Assembly (NCBI GenBank): GCA_035765535.1
Contig: DASTXE010000002.1
Location: 1-64,000 of the forward strand
Source of the DNA: Rickettsiales bacterium
Lineage (GTDB): Bacteria > Pseudomonadota > Alphaproteobacteria > Rickettsiales > JABCZZ01
Length of the DNA stretch: 64,000 nucleotides
Reading direction: 5' to 3'
Numbering within the stretch: position 1 is the stretch's first letter; each line of letters starts with the position of its first letter. Under the pieces are notes generated by a model that saw only the letters and a program-made list of their open reading frames with translations, made no database searches and was not told the origin of the DNA. The translations under genes were made by a program, and so were the position numbers. Below are positions 35,848 to 44,005 of the stretch, piece after piece.

Positions 35848-35919
35848 CTTTCATGTCAATAATAAAATGATACGAGTTGTGAAAGGCAGTGCGATCAATC
35901 AAATAAAAGGACAGTCGTC

Positions 35920-36489
35920 CTATGGCTGCGAATAGCAAGCAGTGTCAATGGCCAGAAGGTAAAAATGGCCGCTCATATGCCGTACATTGGCGCAGGGATT
36001 TGTTTTGCTTGCCAAAGCGATCTTGTCACTCTCATCGTATTCTATGGAATACTCACCACTATCCGTGCCCACGAATCCCCAGCCACCTTCAGGAAAAGAG
36101 TGGGTGCGGGGAATTCCGGATGCAACGGGAATTTTGGAAATCCGTTCAAGATAATACGATTCTTTAATTTTAAATTGGAGCCAGTCTGTAACATAGGGGA
36201 GTTGGACTGCTTCCGCCAGAAGTAGAATGCCAATCACCAAGAATGGTGAAGCTATTACTGCTAACGCCGATTGCCAGTGACTACGAATAATATGAATAAT
36301 AAGATAGGCGATCAGATAAATGATTAGAATAGGAATGCCAAACAATAAAAGTGGCACTAAAAATACCAGAAAGCCTTGGTCAACCTTCCACAAACACGAA
36401 GCAATAATAAAAGGCAACACGCAGATCAATATGAGAAAAGTATAATAAAAAGTGAACTCACCGTTCTTTGGCTTATTGAGCCAGCGCAT
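35920..36489 (-). CDS. Membrane protein of unknown function
   Basis: 189 residues. Three hydrophobic helices in the first ~100 residues (TFLILICVLPFIIASCLW, FLVFLVPLLLFGIPILII, ALAVIASPFLVIGILLLAEA), then a soluble C-terminal part with GGWGFVGTDSGEYSIEYD. No family recognised. A/T-rich codon use compared with the following core genes. Single-gene unit. Confidence 0.6.
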   Translation of the reverse strand: MRWLNKPKNGEFTFYYTFLILICVLPFIIASCLWKVDQGFLVFLVPLLLFGIPILIIYLIAYLIIHIIRSHWQSALAVIASPFLVIGILLLAEAVQLPYVTDWLQFKIKESYYLERISKIPVASGIPRTHSFPEGGWGFVGTDSGEYSIEYDESDKIALASKTNPCANVRHMSGHFYLLAIDTACYSQP

Positions 36490-36619
36490 ATTAAAGATCC
36501 TCTTATTTCCTAATATATTAACATATACATAATTTATACGGTATCTATTGAAACCTCATATTTAAAGGACTATATTATTATGCAGCTTGTTTTAAGCTGT
36601 CCTTTTAAGGAGGGAATTT

Positions 36620-37366
36620 ATGAACTACAACGACAACAATCCGATGTCTTATTCCGTCAGGGAAGGCGCCGTATCCTACGATATGGGGCTGCGCGCGTAC
36701 ATGCTGACGATCTATAATTACATGGCGAGCGCGCTGGCGCTGACCGGGCTCACGGCTTACGCCGCCGCATATTATGAACCGCTGAAAAACGCACTTTATA
36801 CGATGAACGGCGCTCATATGGGTATGACCGGGCTCGGTATGCTCGTCACTTTCGCCCCGCTGGCATTCGTGCTGGTGATGAGCTTAGGCCTGAACAGTCT
36901 TAGTGTGGTAGCGCTGCAGGCAACTTACTGGGCCTTTGCCGCTGTAATGGGACTTTCACTGTCTTCCATCTTCTTCGTTTATACGGGCGCAAGCATCGTG
37001 CGCGTATTCTTTATCACGGCGATCCTGTTCGGCTCCATGAGCCTCTGGGGCTATTCCAGCAAACGTGACCTGACCGGCATGGGCCACTTCCTGATGATGG
37101 GCCTGTGGGGGATCGTACTGGCAAGCATCGTAAATATCTTCATGCATAGCTCACCGCTGCAGATGGCGATTTCCATTCTGGGCGTCATTATCTTCACAGG
37201 CCTCACGGCTTATGACACGCAGAAGATTAAGGCGATCTACTACCAGACTGCAGGCAGCGCTGTAGCGGCAGGTAAAACCGCCATCATGGGCGCGCTGACG
37301 CTGTACCTTGATTTCATCAACCTGTTCATTATGCTGCTGCGCTTCTTCGGCGACCGCAGAGACTAA
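36620..37366 (+). CDS. Bax inhibitor-1 / YccA family membrane protein
   Basis: 248 residues, seven predicted membrane helices. N-terminal MSYSVREGAVSYDMGLRAYM and C-terminal GALTLYLDFINLFIMLLRFFGDRRD are typical of alphaproteobacterial BI-1 proteins; Asp residues in the last helices form the pH-sensing pair of the family (calcium-leak channel in characterised members). AAGGAGGG before ATG 36620. Confidence 0.92.
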   Translation: MNYNDNNPMSYSVREGAVSYDMGLRAYMLTIYNYMASALALTGLTAYAAAYYEPLKNALYTMNGAHMGMTGLGMLVTFAPLAFVLVMSLGLNSLSVVALQATYWAFAAVMGLSLSSIFFVYTGASIVRVFFITAILFGSMSLWGYSSKRDLTGMGHFLMMGLWGIVLASIVNIFMHSSPLQMAISILGVIIFTGLTAYDTQKIKAIYYQTAGSAVAAGKTAIMGALTLYLDFINLFIMLLRFFGDRRD

Positions 37367-37373
37367 AGACTGG

Positions 37374-37404
37374 TCCCGCCGCCTGCCCGGATCGGGCGGC
37401 GGGA
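37374..37404 (+). terminator. GC-rich hairpin after the BI-1 gene
   Basis: TCCCGCCGCC / GGCGGCGGGA, 10-bp stem with an inner CCCG/CGGG pair; followed by TTCCCCC, so only a weak T-tract. Confidence 0.6.
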
Positions 37405-37426
37405 TTCCCCCTATCCGGTATCATGC

Positions 37427-38518
37427 ATGACGATGAATAATTCGCCGGCAAACTCCAAAAGTACATTCCGCATACAGCTCATCTTCTGGTCAGCCGGAAT
37501 CATTCTGTTTTTCTACTTCCTCTCGCTGATTAAAAGCATATTGCTGCCGTTTGTGGTTGGCATGCTGGCGGCTTACTTCCTGAATCCTGCCGTGCGTCGC
37601 CTGCAGATGATGACAAAAGGCTCGCGCAGCGGCGCGGCGGCGGTGATTACCATCCTATTCTTTTCGGTGACTATCCTGCTCGGTGTGGTGCTCGTGCCGC
37701 TCATTGCGCATCAGTTGACCAATCTGTTGCAGCAACTGCCGGACTATATTAAAGACCTGCAGGATAAATACAGCCACCAGATTAACCATTACGTGGCGGC
37801 GCTGAAATCCGACAAGGCAGGCGCAATTAAGGACGCTGCCGGCAATGTAGGCGGCACGTTGGCAGGCTGGGCGGGCAACATGTTGTCCGATCTGCTGCGT
37901 TCCAGCCTTGCGCTTCTGAACGTCCTTTCACTGGTGTTCATTACCCCAATCGTGGTGTTTTACCTGCTGCGCGACTGGGAACAGGTCGTCGCCCGTTTCA
38001 ATGCGCTGCTGCCCCGTAAGCATGAACGGGTAATCCGCGAACAGTTACGCGCGATCGACCGCACTTTATCTGGCTTCATCCGCGGCCAGACGAACGTCTG
38101 CCTGATCATGGCCACTTATTATGCCCTGATGTTGACTGCCGCTGGGCTGAATTTCGGTCTCGGACTGGGTATTATGACCGGTTTTTTACTGTTCGTACCC
38201 TTTGTAGGGATTATGATCTGCCTTACACTGAGCATGACGGTCGCATTATTCCAGTTCGGTCTTGATCCGCATCTGATCGTAATCGCAGCGATATATCTGG
38301 TTGGAATGGCTCTGGAAGGTAGCATGCTTACTCCCAAACTCGTGGGCAACGAAGTAGGGCTGCATCCGGTATGGATTATCTTCGGTATGCTTTCCGGCGC
38401 TGCATTGTTCGGTTTCGTTGGTGTCCTGATCTCCGTGCCGGTGACGTCGGTCATCGGTGTGCTCGCCCGCTTTGCCATTGAGCGTTATAAGCAGAGCGTG
38501 ATTTATTTAAGCAAATAA
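37427..38518 (+). CDS. AI-2E transporter family (PerM-like) membrane protein
   Basis: 363 residues. Two N-terminal helices, a ~110-residue soluble loop (residues ~95-165) and five C-terminal helices with GLGLGIMTGFLLFVPFVG and ISVPVTSVIGV, the pattern of the UPF0118/AI-2E family. Despite the name, members include sodium-proton antiporters, and substrate cannot be predicted. Precedes the HdaA-like gene, an order common in alphaproteobacteria. Confidence 0.88.
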   Translation: MTMNNSPANSKSTFRIQLIFWSAGIILFFYFLSLIKSILLPFVVGMLAAYFLNPAVRRLQMMTKGSRSGAAAVITILFFSVTILLGVVLVPLIAHQLTNLLQQLPDYIKDLQDKYSHQINHYVAALKSDKAGAIKDAAGNVGGTLAGWAGNMLSDLLRSSLALLNVLSLVFITPIVVFYLLRDWEQVVARFNALLPRKHERVIREQLRAIDRTLSGFIRGQTNVCLIMATYYALMLTAAGLNFGLGLGIMTGFLLFVPFVGIMICLTLSMTVALFQFGLDPHLIVIAAIYLVGMALEGSMLTPKLVGNEVGLHPVWIIFGMLSGAALFGFVGVLISVPVTSVIGVLARFAIERYKQSVIYLSK

Positions 38519-38571
38519 CTGGTCGTATTCGATGTATCCCATTATGTTGAAGGCATGAGGAACTTTGCCCG

Positions 38572-39237
38572 ATGACAACCATGCTGCAGCTTGCATTCCG
38601 CTGGCCTTCCGCAGATAGCCATGCAGTGGAAGATCTGATCGTGTCCGACTTCAATGAGCAGGCCGCACGGTTCTTGCGCGGCTGGCCGGATGGCAAAAGT
38701 GCAGCGGCGGTGCTGAGCGGGCCCGAAGCCAGCGGTAAAACGCATCTCGCACAATACTGGCGCGAGCGGGTAGGGGGTATTACGCTCGACAAGGCTTTGC
38801 TGGGACAGATGCCGTCGGATACGCTGTGGCCGGGACGTGCGCCCGCCCTATTGGAGGATATTACCCAGATTAAGGATGAGGAGGCGCTGTTTCACCTGCT
38901 GCGCCATGCGGAAACGGAAGGCAAGGCGCTGCTGCTGACCTCATCGCTGCCCGTAAGAGGGCTGCCGTTCACATTGCCTGATTTATGCTCGCGCTTGCTT
39001 TCGCTGCCGGGAGCGGCTATAGATTCGCCGGATGATGTAGCGCTCGCTACGTTCATTGCCAAATGCTTTGCCGATCGCCAGCTGCGTGTTAGTGCGGAAG
39101 TGCAGGAATATATGCTCAAACGTGTGGAGCGCTCACTGCGTAGCGTAATTGCGGAGGTGGAGAAGATAGAGAAAGCCAGCCTGGAGATGAGGAAAGAAAT
39201 CACCGTGCCGCTGGTCAGGAAAATACTGGAAAGCTGA
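38572..39237 (+). CDS. hdaA: HdaA-like DnaA-family regulator of replication initiation
   Basis: 221 residues, AAA+ protein like the ATPase part of DnaA without its DNA-binding domain. Walker A GPEASGKTHL at ~48-57, a weak Walker B (PALLEDITQ) and the sensor/lid region SLRSVIAEVEKIEKAS. With the beta clamp, Hda promotes ATP hydrolysis by DnaA to prevent re-initiation. N-terminal MLQLAFRWP carries the clamp-binding-type QLAF motif. Length fits. Confidence 0.85.
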   Translation: MTTMLQLAFRWPSADSHAVEDLIVSDFNEQAARFLRGWPDGKSAAAVLSGPEASGKTHLAQYWRERVGGITLDKALLGQMPSDTLWPGRAPALLEDITQIKDEEALFHLLRHAETEGKALLLTSSLPVRGLPFTLPDLCSRLLSLPGAAIDSPDDVALATFIAKCFADRQLRVSAEVQEYMLKRVERSLRSVIAEVEKIEKASLEMRKEITVPLVRKILES

Positions 39238-39258
39238 ATAATCATAACCGGAGTCATT

Positions 39259-39897
39259 ATGCGTTTCCTATTGTCACTGTTTGTCGTGCTGTTCATAAGC
39301 CAGCAGGCTGTTGCTGAAGGCGTAAAGCCCTATAAGCTTTCCTCAGATGACCGTGCAGCGCTTTCGCGCATTGAAGCCTATCTCTCGAGCGTCCATACGA
39401 TCTCTTCGGATTTCATTCAGGCCGCTCCCAACGGCGATATCTCAACAGGGAAATTTTTCCTCCAGCGTCCCGGAAAGTTGCGTATGGAATATCTGCCCCC
39501 GACACCGGTGCTGATGGTGACAAGCGGTGGCCAGATCGTTTATTACGACAAGGAACTCGACCAGGTGACGCGCATTCCGCTGGAGTCGACGCTTGTGGGT
39601 TTCCTTGCGCGCGACAATGTGAAGTTTGATAACACCGTAATCATCACCGACTTTGAACGCGGCGATGAAACCATCAGCATTTCCCTTGTACAGGCAAAAC
39701 GGCAGAAAGACGGTTCCCTGACGCTGGAATTCTCCGACAGTCCGCTGGCGCTGCGCCGTATGGTGGTAAAGGATAGCGGCGGACAGATAACCACGGTTTC
39801 GCTGAACAATGCCCGCTTCAATTTCCCACTGCCTTCCAATATGTTTGTCTTCAAAGACCCGCATCTGGGCAAGGTTGGCGGCATCCATAGAAATTAA
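39259..39897 (+). CDS. lolA: Outer-membrane lipoprotein carrier protein LolA
   Basis: 212 residues with signal peptide (MRFLLSLFVVLFISQQAVAEG, cleavage after AxA). The periplasmic half-barrel carries lipoproteins from the LolCDE complex to the outer membrane. GKFFLQRPGKLRMEYLPP is the conserved strand pair of the family. The stop codon overlaps that of convergent addA. Confidence 0.9.
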   Translation: MRFLLSLFVVLFISQQAVAEGVKPYKLSSDDRAALSRIEAYLSSVHTISSDFIQAAPNGDISTGKFFLQRPGKLRMEYLPPTPVLMVTSGGQIVYYDKELDQVTRIPLESTLVGFLARDNVKFDNTVIITDFERGDETISISLVQAKRQKDGSLTLEFSDSPLALRRMVVKDSGGQITTVSLNNARFNFPLPSNMFVFKDPHLGKVGGIHRN

Positions 39898-42800
39898 AGG
39901 CTGAGCACCATCAGTTTTGGCGCGGCGGTCCATAACAGCGCGCAACGGATCGTCTTATCCGGATAGATACGGGAAATAAGGCGCTTGTATGCTTCCATCT
40001 GCCGCACATAAGCCTCGTGCACCTGCGCCTCATTTTCAGGAACATGCAGCCCGGTCTTGTAATCGATGATATACACTTCATCGCCTGAGACAGTCAGGCG
40101 GTCTATCTGCCCGGAAACCACGACCGGCTGGCCGTTCTGATTTTCCACAATGCCGGAAACCGGAGCCTCTGCAATAGAGCTTGTGCTATGGAACAGCGGC
40201 GCGAAATCGGGGCTTTCAAGAACGGTGAGCACTTCCTGCAACATAGCTTCTTGCACAGGGGCTTCAAGCATCTGCGCATAGTGATGGATAAGGCGCGCAG
40301 CCGTTTCCATCCTAGCTGCAGGTGCGACATCCGGCAGGTGCTGGAGCATGCGGTGGATGATTTGTCCGCGCAGCATAGCCGCTGTATCGATAAGCGGTGA
40401 AGATGTGGTCACGGGCCCTTCATCCATACGGGAAGGGGAAAGCGGGCGCGAAGGCGCAGGTTCCGGAGCAGGCGGTGTAAGCGCCCATCCAGGTAACTCC
40501 ACACGCACTTCCTGCTGCGCAGCTGCTTGTTTATACTTAGGCGGTACGCTCTGCTCGCATAGCAGAATACGCCTTCCATCCGGCTCTTGCGACCATGCAC
40601 CCTGTTCGGCGGCGCTTTTGGCCATGGCATACCAGCATTTGTCGGAAATCTGCCGTATTCCTTTCCAGCCGCAAATATAAAGTTCATCCTCCGCGCGCGT
40701 CATGGCCACATAAAGCAGGCGGCGATACTCGCGCTCGCGGTCGAGCCGGATCGTTTCGCGGATGCGGCGGCATGCGCTATCTTCCTGCGTCGACCATAAG
40801 GGTAAAGCAGGCTCGCTGCTGCTCCACAATATCCCTGTTTCAGGGCGCGGCAGGCGTGTCGTGTCAGGCAGGAAGACGATAGGCGCCTGCAAGCCTTTCG
40901 AGCCATGCACCGTCATGATGCGCACTTCGTTTCCGGCATTTTCCAGATCGCGCTTGATCTCATTGACACCGGATGCCAGCCAGTGCAGGAACCCCTGCAG
41001 CGAGGGCGTGTGTAAAGTGGTATATTCCAGTGCAAGCGAGAGAAACTCATTCAGCGGATCGTGTATTTCAGCACCAAGCCGCTGCGCCAGTTTTCTGCGT
41101 CCTCCAAGCGTATCCAGCACGTGGCTGAACAGTTCATAAGGAGCCAGGTAATCGGTCTTGGCTAGAATGCCGGAAAGAAACTCGTACGCATCCGTAAACT
41201 TTGCATTCGCTTTCAGCCTCTGCCAGAGCGTCTGCTCGCCGCGAGCGTATGCCAGTTCAAATATATCCTCTTCCGAAAGCCCAATGAGAGGGGATTTTAA
41301 TATAGTGGCGAGTGTGAGGTCATCCTGTGGCAGCAGCAGGAAATGGCCGAGCGCAATACAGTCCGCCACGGCAATATGTTCCGTGAGCACGAGCCGGTCT
41401 GCACCTGCAACGGGTACTTCATATTTTTTGAGTGCGCTGATCATGGCGGAAGTGAAGTCGCCGCGCCGCTGCACAAGGATTAATATATCGCCTGCTCGGA
41501 CTGGCCGATCCTGCGAAGCGAGTTTTCGCCCGCTGTCGATCCATTGCCGGGTTTGGACCGCGATGCGCTCCGCCAGCATAACTTCCGGTGAGTTGCCTCC
41601 TATCTGGCGATCGCTCACATGCCAGGCAGGCAATGCTTCGCTCGCTTCGAGTTCCGTAAGCGGCCATAATTCAACGCGGCCCGCCATGCCCATGCGGTGC
41701 GCGGTATGATCGACGTAATTCTCCGAGAATACCAGCCCATCACGCGCATCTGCGCTGGCAAAGACCGTATCAACTGCATTCAATACGGCCTGTGTAGAAC
41801 GGAAGGAAAGGGCTAGCTGCACATTGCGAAATTCCATGCCGGAAGTATCCACTCGCTTACGCAGAAGATGCTGCATGCGGTCGAATTCCATCGGCACCGC
41901 GCCTTGAAAACTATAGATGGATTGCTTGCCGTCGCCCACGACGAACAAAGTGCGTTGCGTGCTGACTGCACCGGTTCCTGCAAAAAATTCACTCGTTAAT
42001 GCATCTACAAGCCGCCATTGATAGGGGCTGGTATCCTGCGCTTCGTCCACAAGCAGATGGTCAATGCCGCCATCAAGTTTAAAAAGCACCCAGGCGGTGG
42101 CGTCGCGCTGCGTGAATAGTTTGACGGTATGGTCAATCAGATCGTCATAATCCATGTAGCCATGGCGTTCTTTCAGGCCACGATAGAGACCGAGCAGCGC
42201 TTCCGCCAGCGTGACCAGATGACGCGTGGAAACGGCTACGCGGAGCGATTTAAGTGCATTGGCGAATACGAGAACGCGCTGCTGTTCCGCAAGCAATATA
42301 TCCTTGAGTCCTGCCAATGATTTTTCTGCGCTTTGCGTGCAGAGTTTCTTGCGCGGTTCGTCTTCGGCGGTGAGAAACGCGCGGATATAATCGGCGCATT
42401 TCGTAATATGCGGCGGAGATTCGAGCCATGCCTGCAGGGCGGCAGCCATATCTCGGTCGGTCTTGCCGTCACTCACGCTTAAGGCAGCACAAGCTTCCCG
42501 TAGCGAAGTAAGCACGTTCGGAAGATAATTGAAATGCGAGTTCAGCAGGCTTTCTTCCGTGCTTGCCGGATCGCAGCCGGTTTCTTTGTATATAGCTTGC
42601 AGCAGCGGTGATAAATCCCTTGCGTGGGGACGCGGAGGAGTTCTATAGGACGACCCCGCAGGGGAATCCGAACGAAGTTCGGATGGGGGCAGCGTGCCCC
42701 CCATATCAAACCATACACCGAAGCGGCTGCGTTGCTGGATGATATTTTCCAGCAGGCGGTTGAAAGTATATTCACCGACCATGCCCGCCAACGCTTCAAT

Positions 42801-43307
42801 GGCAGTGGCGACGGCTTCATTGCCGGAATCCGTGAATAGCCGGTTGCGTGCGGTATCCAGTAACTCGGCAGTAGTGTGTTCGTCAATCAGTGTGAAATGT
42901 GGGGCGATACCTGCTTCGAGCGGAAAACGCTTGAGCACCGACTGGCAAAACCCATGGATCGTCTGGATGCGCAGCCGTTCAGGAGAATCCAGCACGAGAG
43001 CGAACAGGCGGCGCGCTCTTTGTATGGTTTTTTCATCCGGTGCTGCGCCTGTAAGACTGCTGAGGGCAGTGAAAAGTTCCTCGTCTTCAGCAACCGCCCA
43101 GTTTCCCAGCTGCGCTTCGATACGGTGCTCCATTTCGGCGGCGGCGGCTTTGGTATAGGTAATGCAGAGGATTTTAGATGGTTTAGCCCCTGCAAGCAGC
43201 AGACGCAGCACACGGTCGGTTAAAACCTTGGTTTTTCCCGTTCCCGCACTGGCGGACACCCATACGGAAATGCCCGGATTGGAGGCTATATGCTGGTCAA
43301 CGGTCAT
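39894..43307 (-). CDS. addA: Double-strand break repair helicase-nuclease AddA
   Basis: 1,137 residues. UvrD-type helicase: Walker A SASAGTGKTKVL (18-29), VDEAQDTSPYQW (motif II), GDGKQSIYSFQGA (III), VMTVHGSKGLQAP-like IMTVHGSKGLQAPIVFL (V), VAMTRAEDELYI (VI), and a C-terminal RecB-like nuclease with IDYKTG. With AddB it resects broken ends and loads RecA. addB is not in the window. Odd: residues ~201-232 (GGTLPPSELRSDSPAGSS and what follows) are encoded by a palindrome-rich DNA segment (42611-42705) that looks inserted. Confidence 0.93.
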   Translation of the reverse strand: MTVDQHIASNPGISVWVSASAGTGKTKVLTDRVLRLLLAGAKPSKILCITYTKAAAAEMEHRIEAQLGNWAVAEDEELFTALSSLTGAAPDEKTIQRARRLFALVLDSPERLRIQTIHGFCQSVLKRFPLEAGIAPHFTLIDEHTTAELLDTARNRLFTDSGNEAVATAIEALAGMVGEYTFNRLLENIIQQRSRFGVWFDMGGTLPPSELRSDSPAGSSYRTPPRPHARDLSPLLQAIYKETGCDPASTEESLLNSHFNYLPNVLTSLREACAALSVSDGKTDRDMAAALQAWLESPPHITKCADYIRAFLTAEDEPRKKLCTQSAEKSLAGLKDILLAEQQRVLVFANALKSLRVAVSTRHLVTLAEALLGLYRGLKERHGYMDYDDLIDHTVKLFTQRDATAWVLFKLDGGIDHLLVDEAQDTSPYQWRLVDALTSEFFAGTGAVSTQRTLFVVGDGKQSIYSFQGAVPMEFDRMQHLLRKRVDTSGMEFRNVQLALSFRSTQAVLNAVDTVFASADARDGLVFSENYVDHTAHRMGMAGRVELWPLTELEASEALPAWHVSDRQIGGNSPEVMLAERIAVQTRQWIDSGRKLASQDRPVRAGDILILVQRRGDFTSAMISALKKYEVPVAGADRLVLTEHIAVADCIALGHFLLLPQDDLTLATILKSPLIGLSEEDIFELAYARGEQTLWQRLKANAKFTDAYEFLSGILAKTDYLAPYELFSHVLDTLGGRRKLAQRLGAEIHDPLNEFLSLALEYTTLHTPSLQGFLHWLASGVNEIKRDLENAGNEVRIMTVHGSKGLQAPIVFLPDTTRLPRPETGILWSSSEPALPLWSTQEDSACRRIRETIRLDREREYRRLLYVAMTRAEDELYICGWKGIRQISDKCWYAMAKSAAEQGAWSQEPDGRRILLCEQSVPPKYKQAAAQQEVRVELPGWALTPPAPEPAPSRPLSPSRMDEGPVTTSSPLIDTAAMLRGQIIHRMLQHLPDVAPAARMETAARLIHHYAQMLEAPVQEAMLQEVLTVLESPDFAPLFHSTSSIAEAPVSGIVENQNGQPVVVSGQIDRLTVSGDEVYIIDYKTGLHVPENEAQVHEAYVRQMEAYKRLISRIYPDKTIRCALLWTAAPKLMVLSL
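42611..42705. repeat. Palindrome-rich segment inserted in frame in addA (RPE-like)
   Basis: About 95 bases made of successive hairpins: GCGT..ACGC (42622-42632), CCCC-GCA-GGGG (42654-42664), ATCCGAAC-GAA-GTTCGGAT (42666-42684, perfect 8-bp arms) and ATGGGGGCA..TGCCCCCCAT (42683-42704, one extra base). The frame of addA is kept. The added peptide is Pro/Ser/Arg-rich, unlike the surrounding helicase sequence. This is the behaviour of the palindromic elements described in Rickettsia proteins. Confidence 0.6.
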
Positions 43308-43392
43308 AATCGGGTGTTTGTAACAAAATCTTCATAAACTGAGAATAGGTGAATATGGGCTGCAATGATAGAATAAAGAACAGCTTGCTGCA

Positions 43393-43914
43393 ATGGTGCG
43401 GCGGGCGGTTCTCGGTTTCAGTATTATGGGAAAAGAACCATCTAGGCAGCCAGGTTATTATCCGGGACAAATGGCGACTGTGGGCCTGCTGCTGGCGGGG
43501 GCTACCGCTATTTTCTTGGGGATTGCGGTTGCGCTTCCCGCGCTGAGTTTTACCATCCCGTTCATATGGGGTGGAGCGGCTGCTCTAGGCGTTGGCCTGT
43601 TTGGCTATATGAACCACCAGAAACATCAGTATGAAGCCAGAATGGCTGCTGCAGGCGAACAGCCGGAACGCGCGAAGGGTATGGAACATTCCCATGGAAT
43701 GGTGCCACATGAACATGGTCATGGGCACGATAATGGACACGGATACGGATATGATCACAATAATGGATACGGGCACGATCACGGATACGCGCATGGGCAA
43801 GGACATGCGCATGAGTATGGATCTGGGCATCACCGCGGGCACGATGATGACAGCTGGGCGCAGAGCGTGCTGGACAGCAGGGAGTATGCCGCCTCGGACG
43901 ATATACAGCGCTAA
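43393..43914 (+). CDS. Small membrane protein with His/Gly-rich tail
   Basis: 173 residues. Two adjacent hydrophobic helices (VGLLLAGATAIFLGIAVALP and FIWGGAAALGVGLFGYM), then a cytoplasmic or periplasmic tail with about 20 His in repeats such as HGHGHDNGHGYGYDHNNGYG. The tail could bind Ni, Zn or Cu. Start uncertain: ATGs at 43393, 43426 and 43471 all lack a clear ribosome site. No family recognised. Confidence 0.6.
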   Translation: MVRRAVLGFSIMGKEPSRQPGYYPGQMATVGLLLAGATAIFLGIAVALPALSFTIPFIWGGAAALGVGLFGYMNHQKHQYEARMAAAGEQPERAKGMEHSHGMVPHEHGHGHDNGHGYGYDHNNGYGHDHGYAHGQGHAHEYGSGHHRGHDDDSWAQSVLDSREYAASDDIQR

Positions 43915-43960
43915 GCTGCCGCAACACTTCATCATATAAAGCTGTTATTCCTATTTAAAT

Positions 43961-43990
43961 GCCGCTATAATAGCGGCTTATTGCATTTTG
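43961..43990 (+). terminator. Hairpin before the GT2 fusion gene
   Basis: GCCGCT-ATAAT-AGCGGC followed by TTATTGCATTTT; probable terminator of the His-rich gene, with an imperfect T-run. Confidence 0.55.
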
Positions 43991-44005
43991 GGATAATAGC
44001 GGGAC

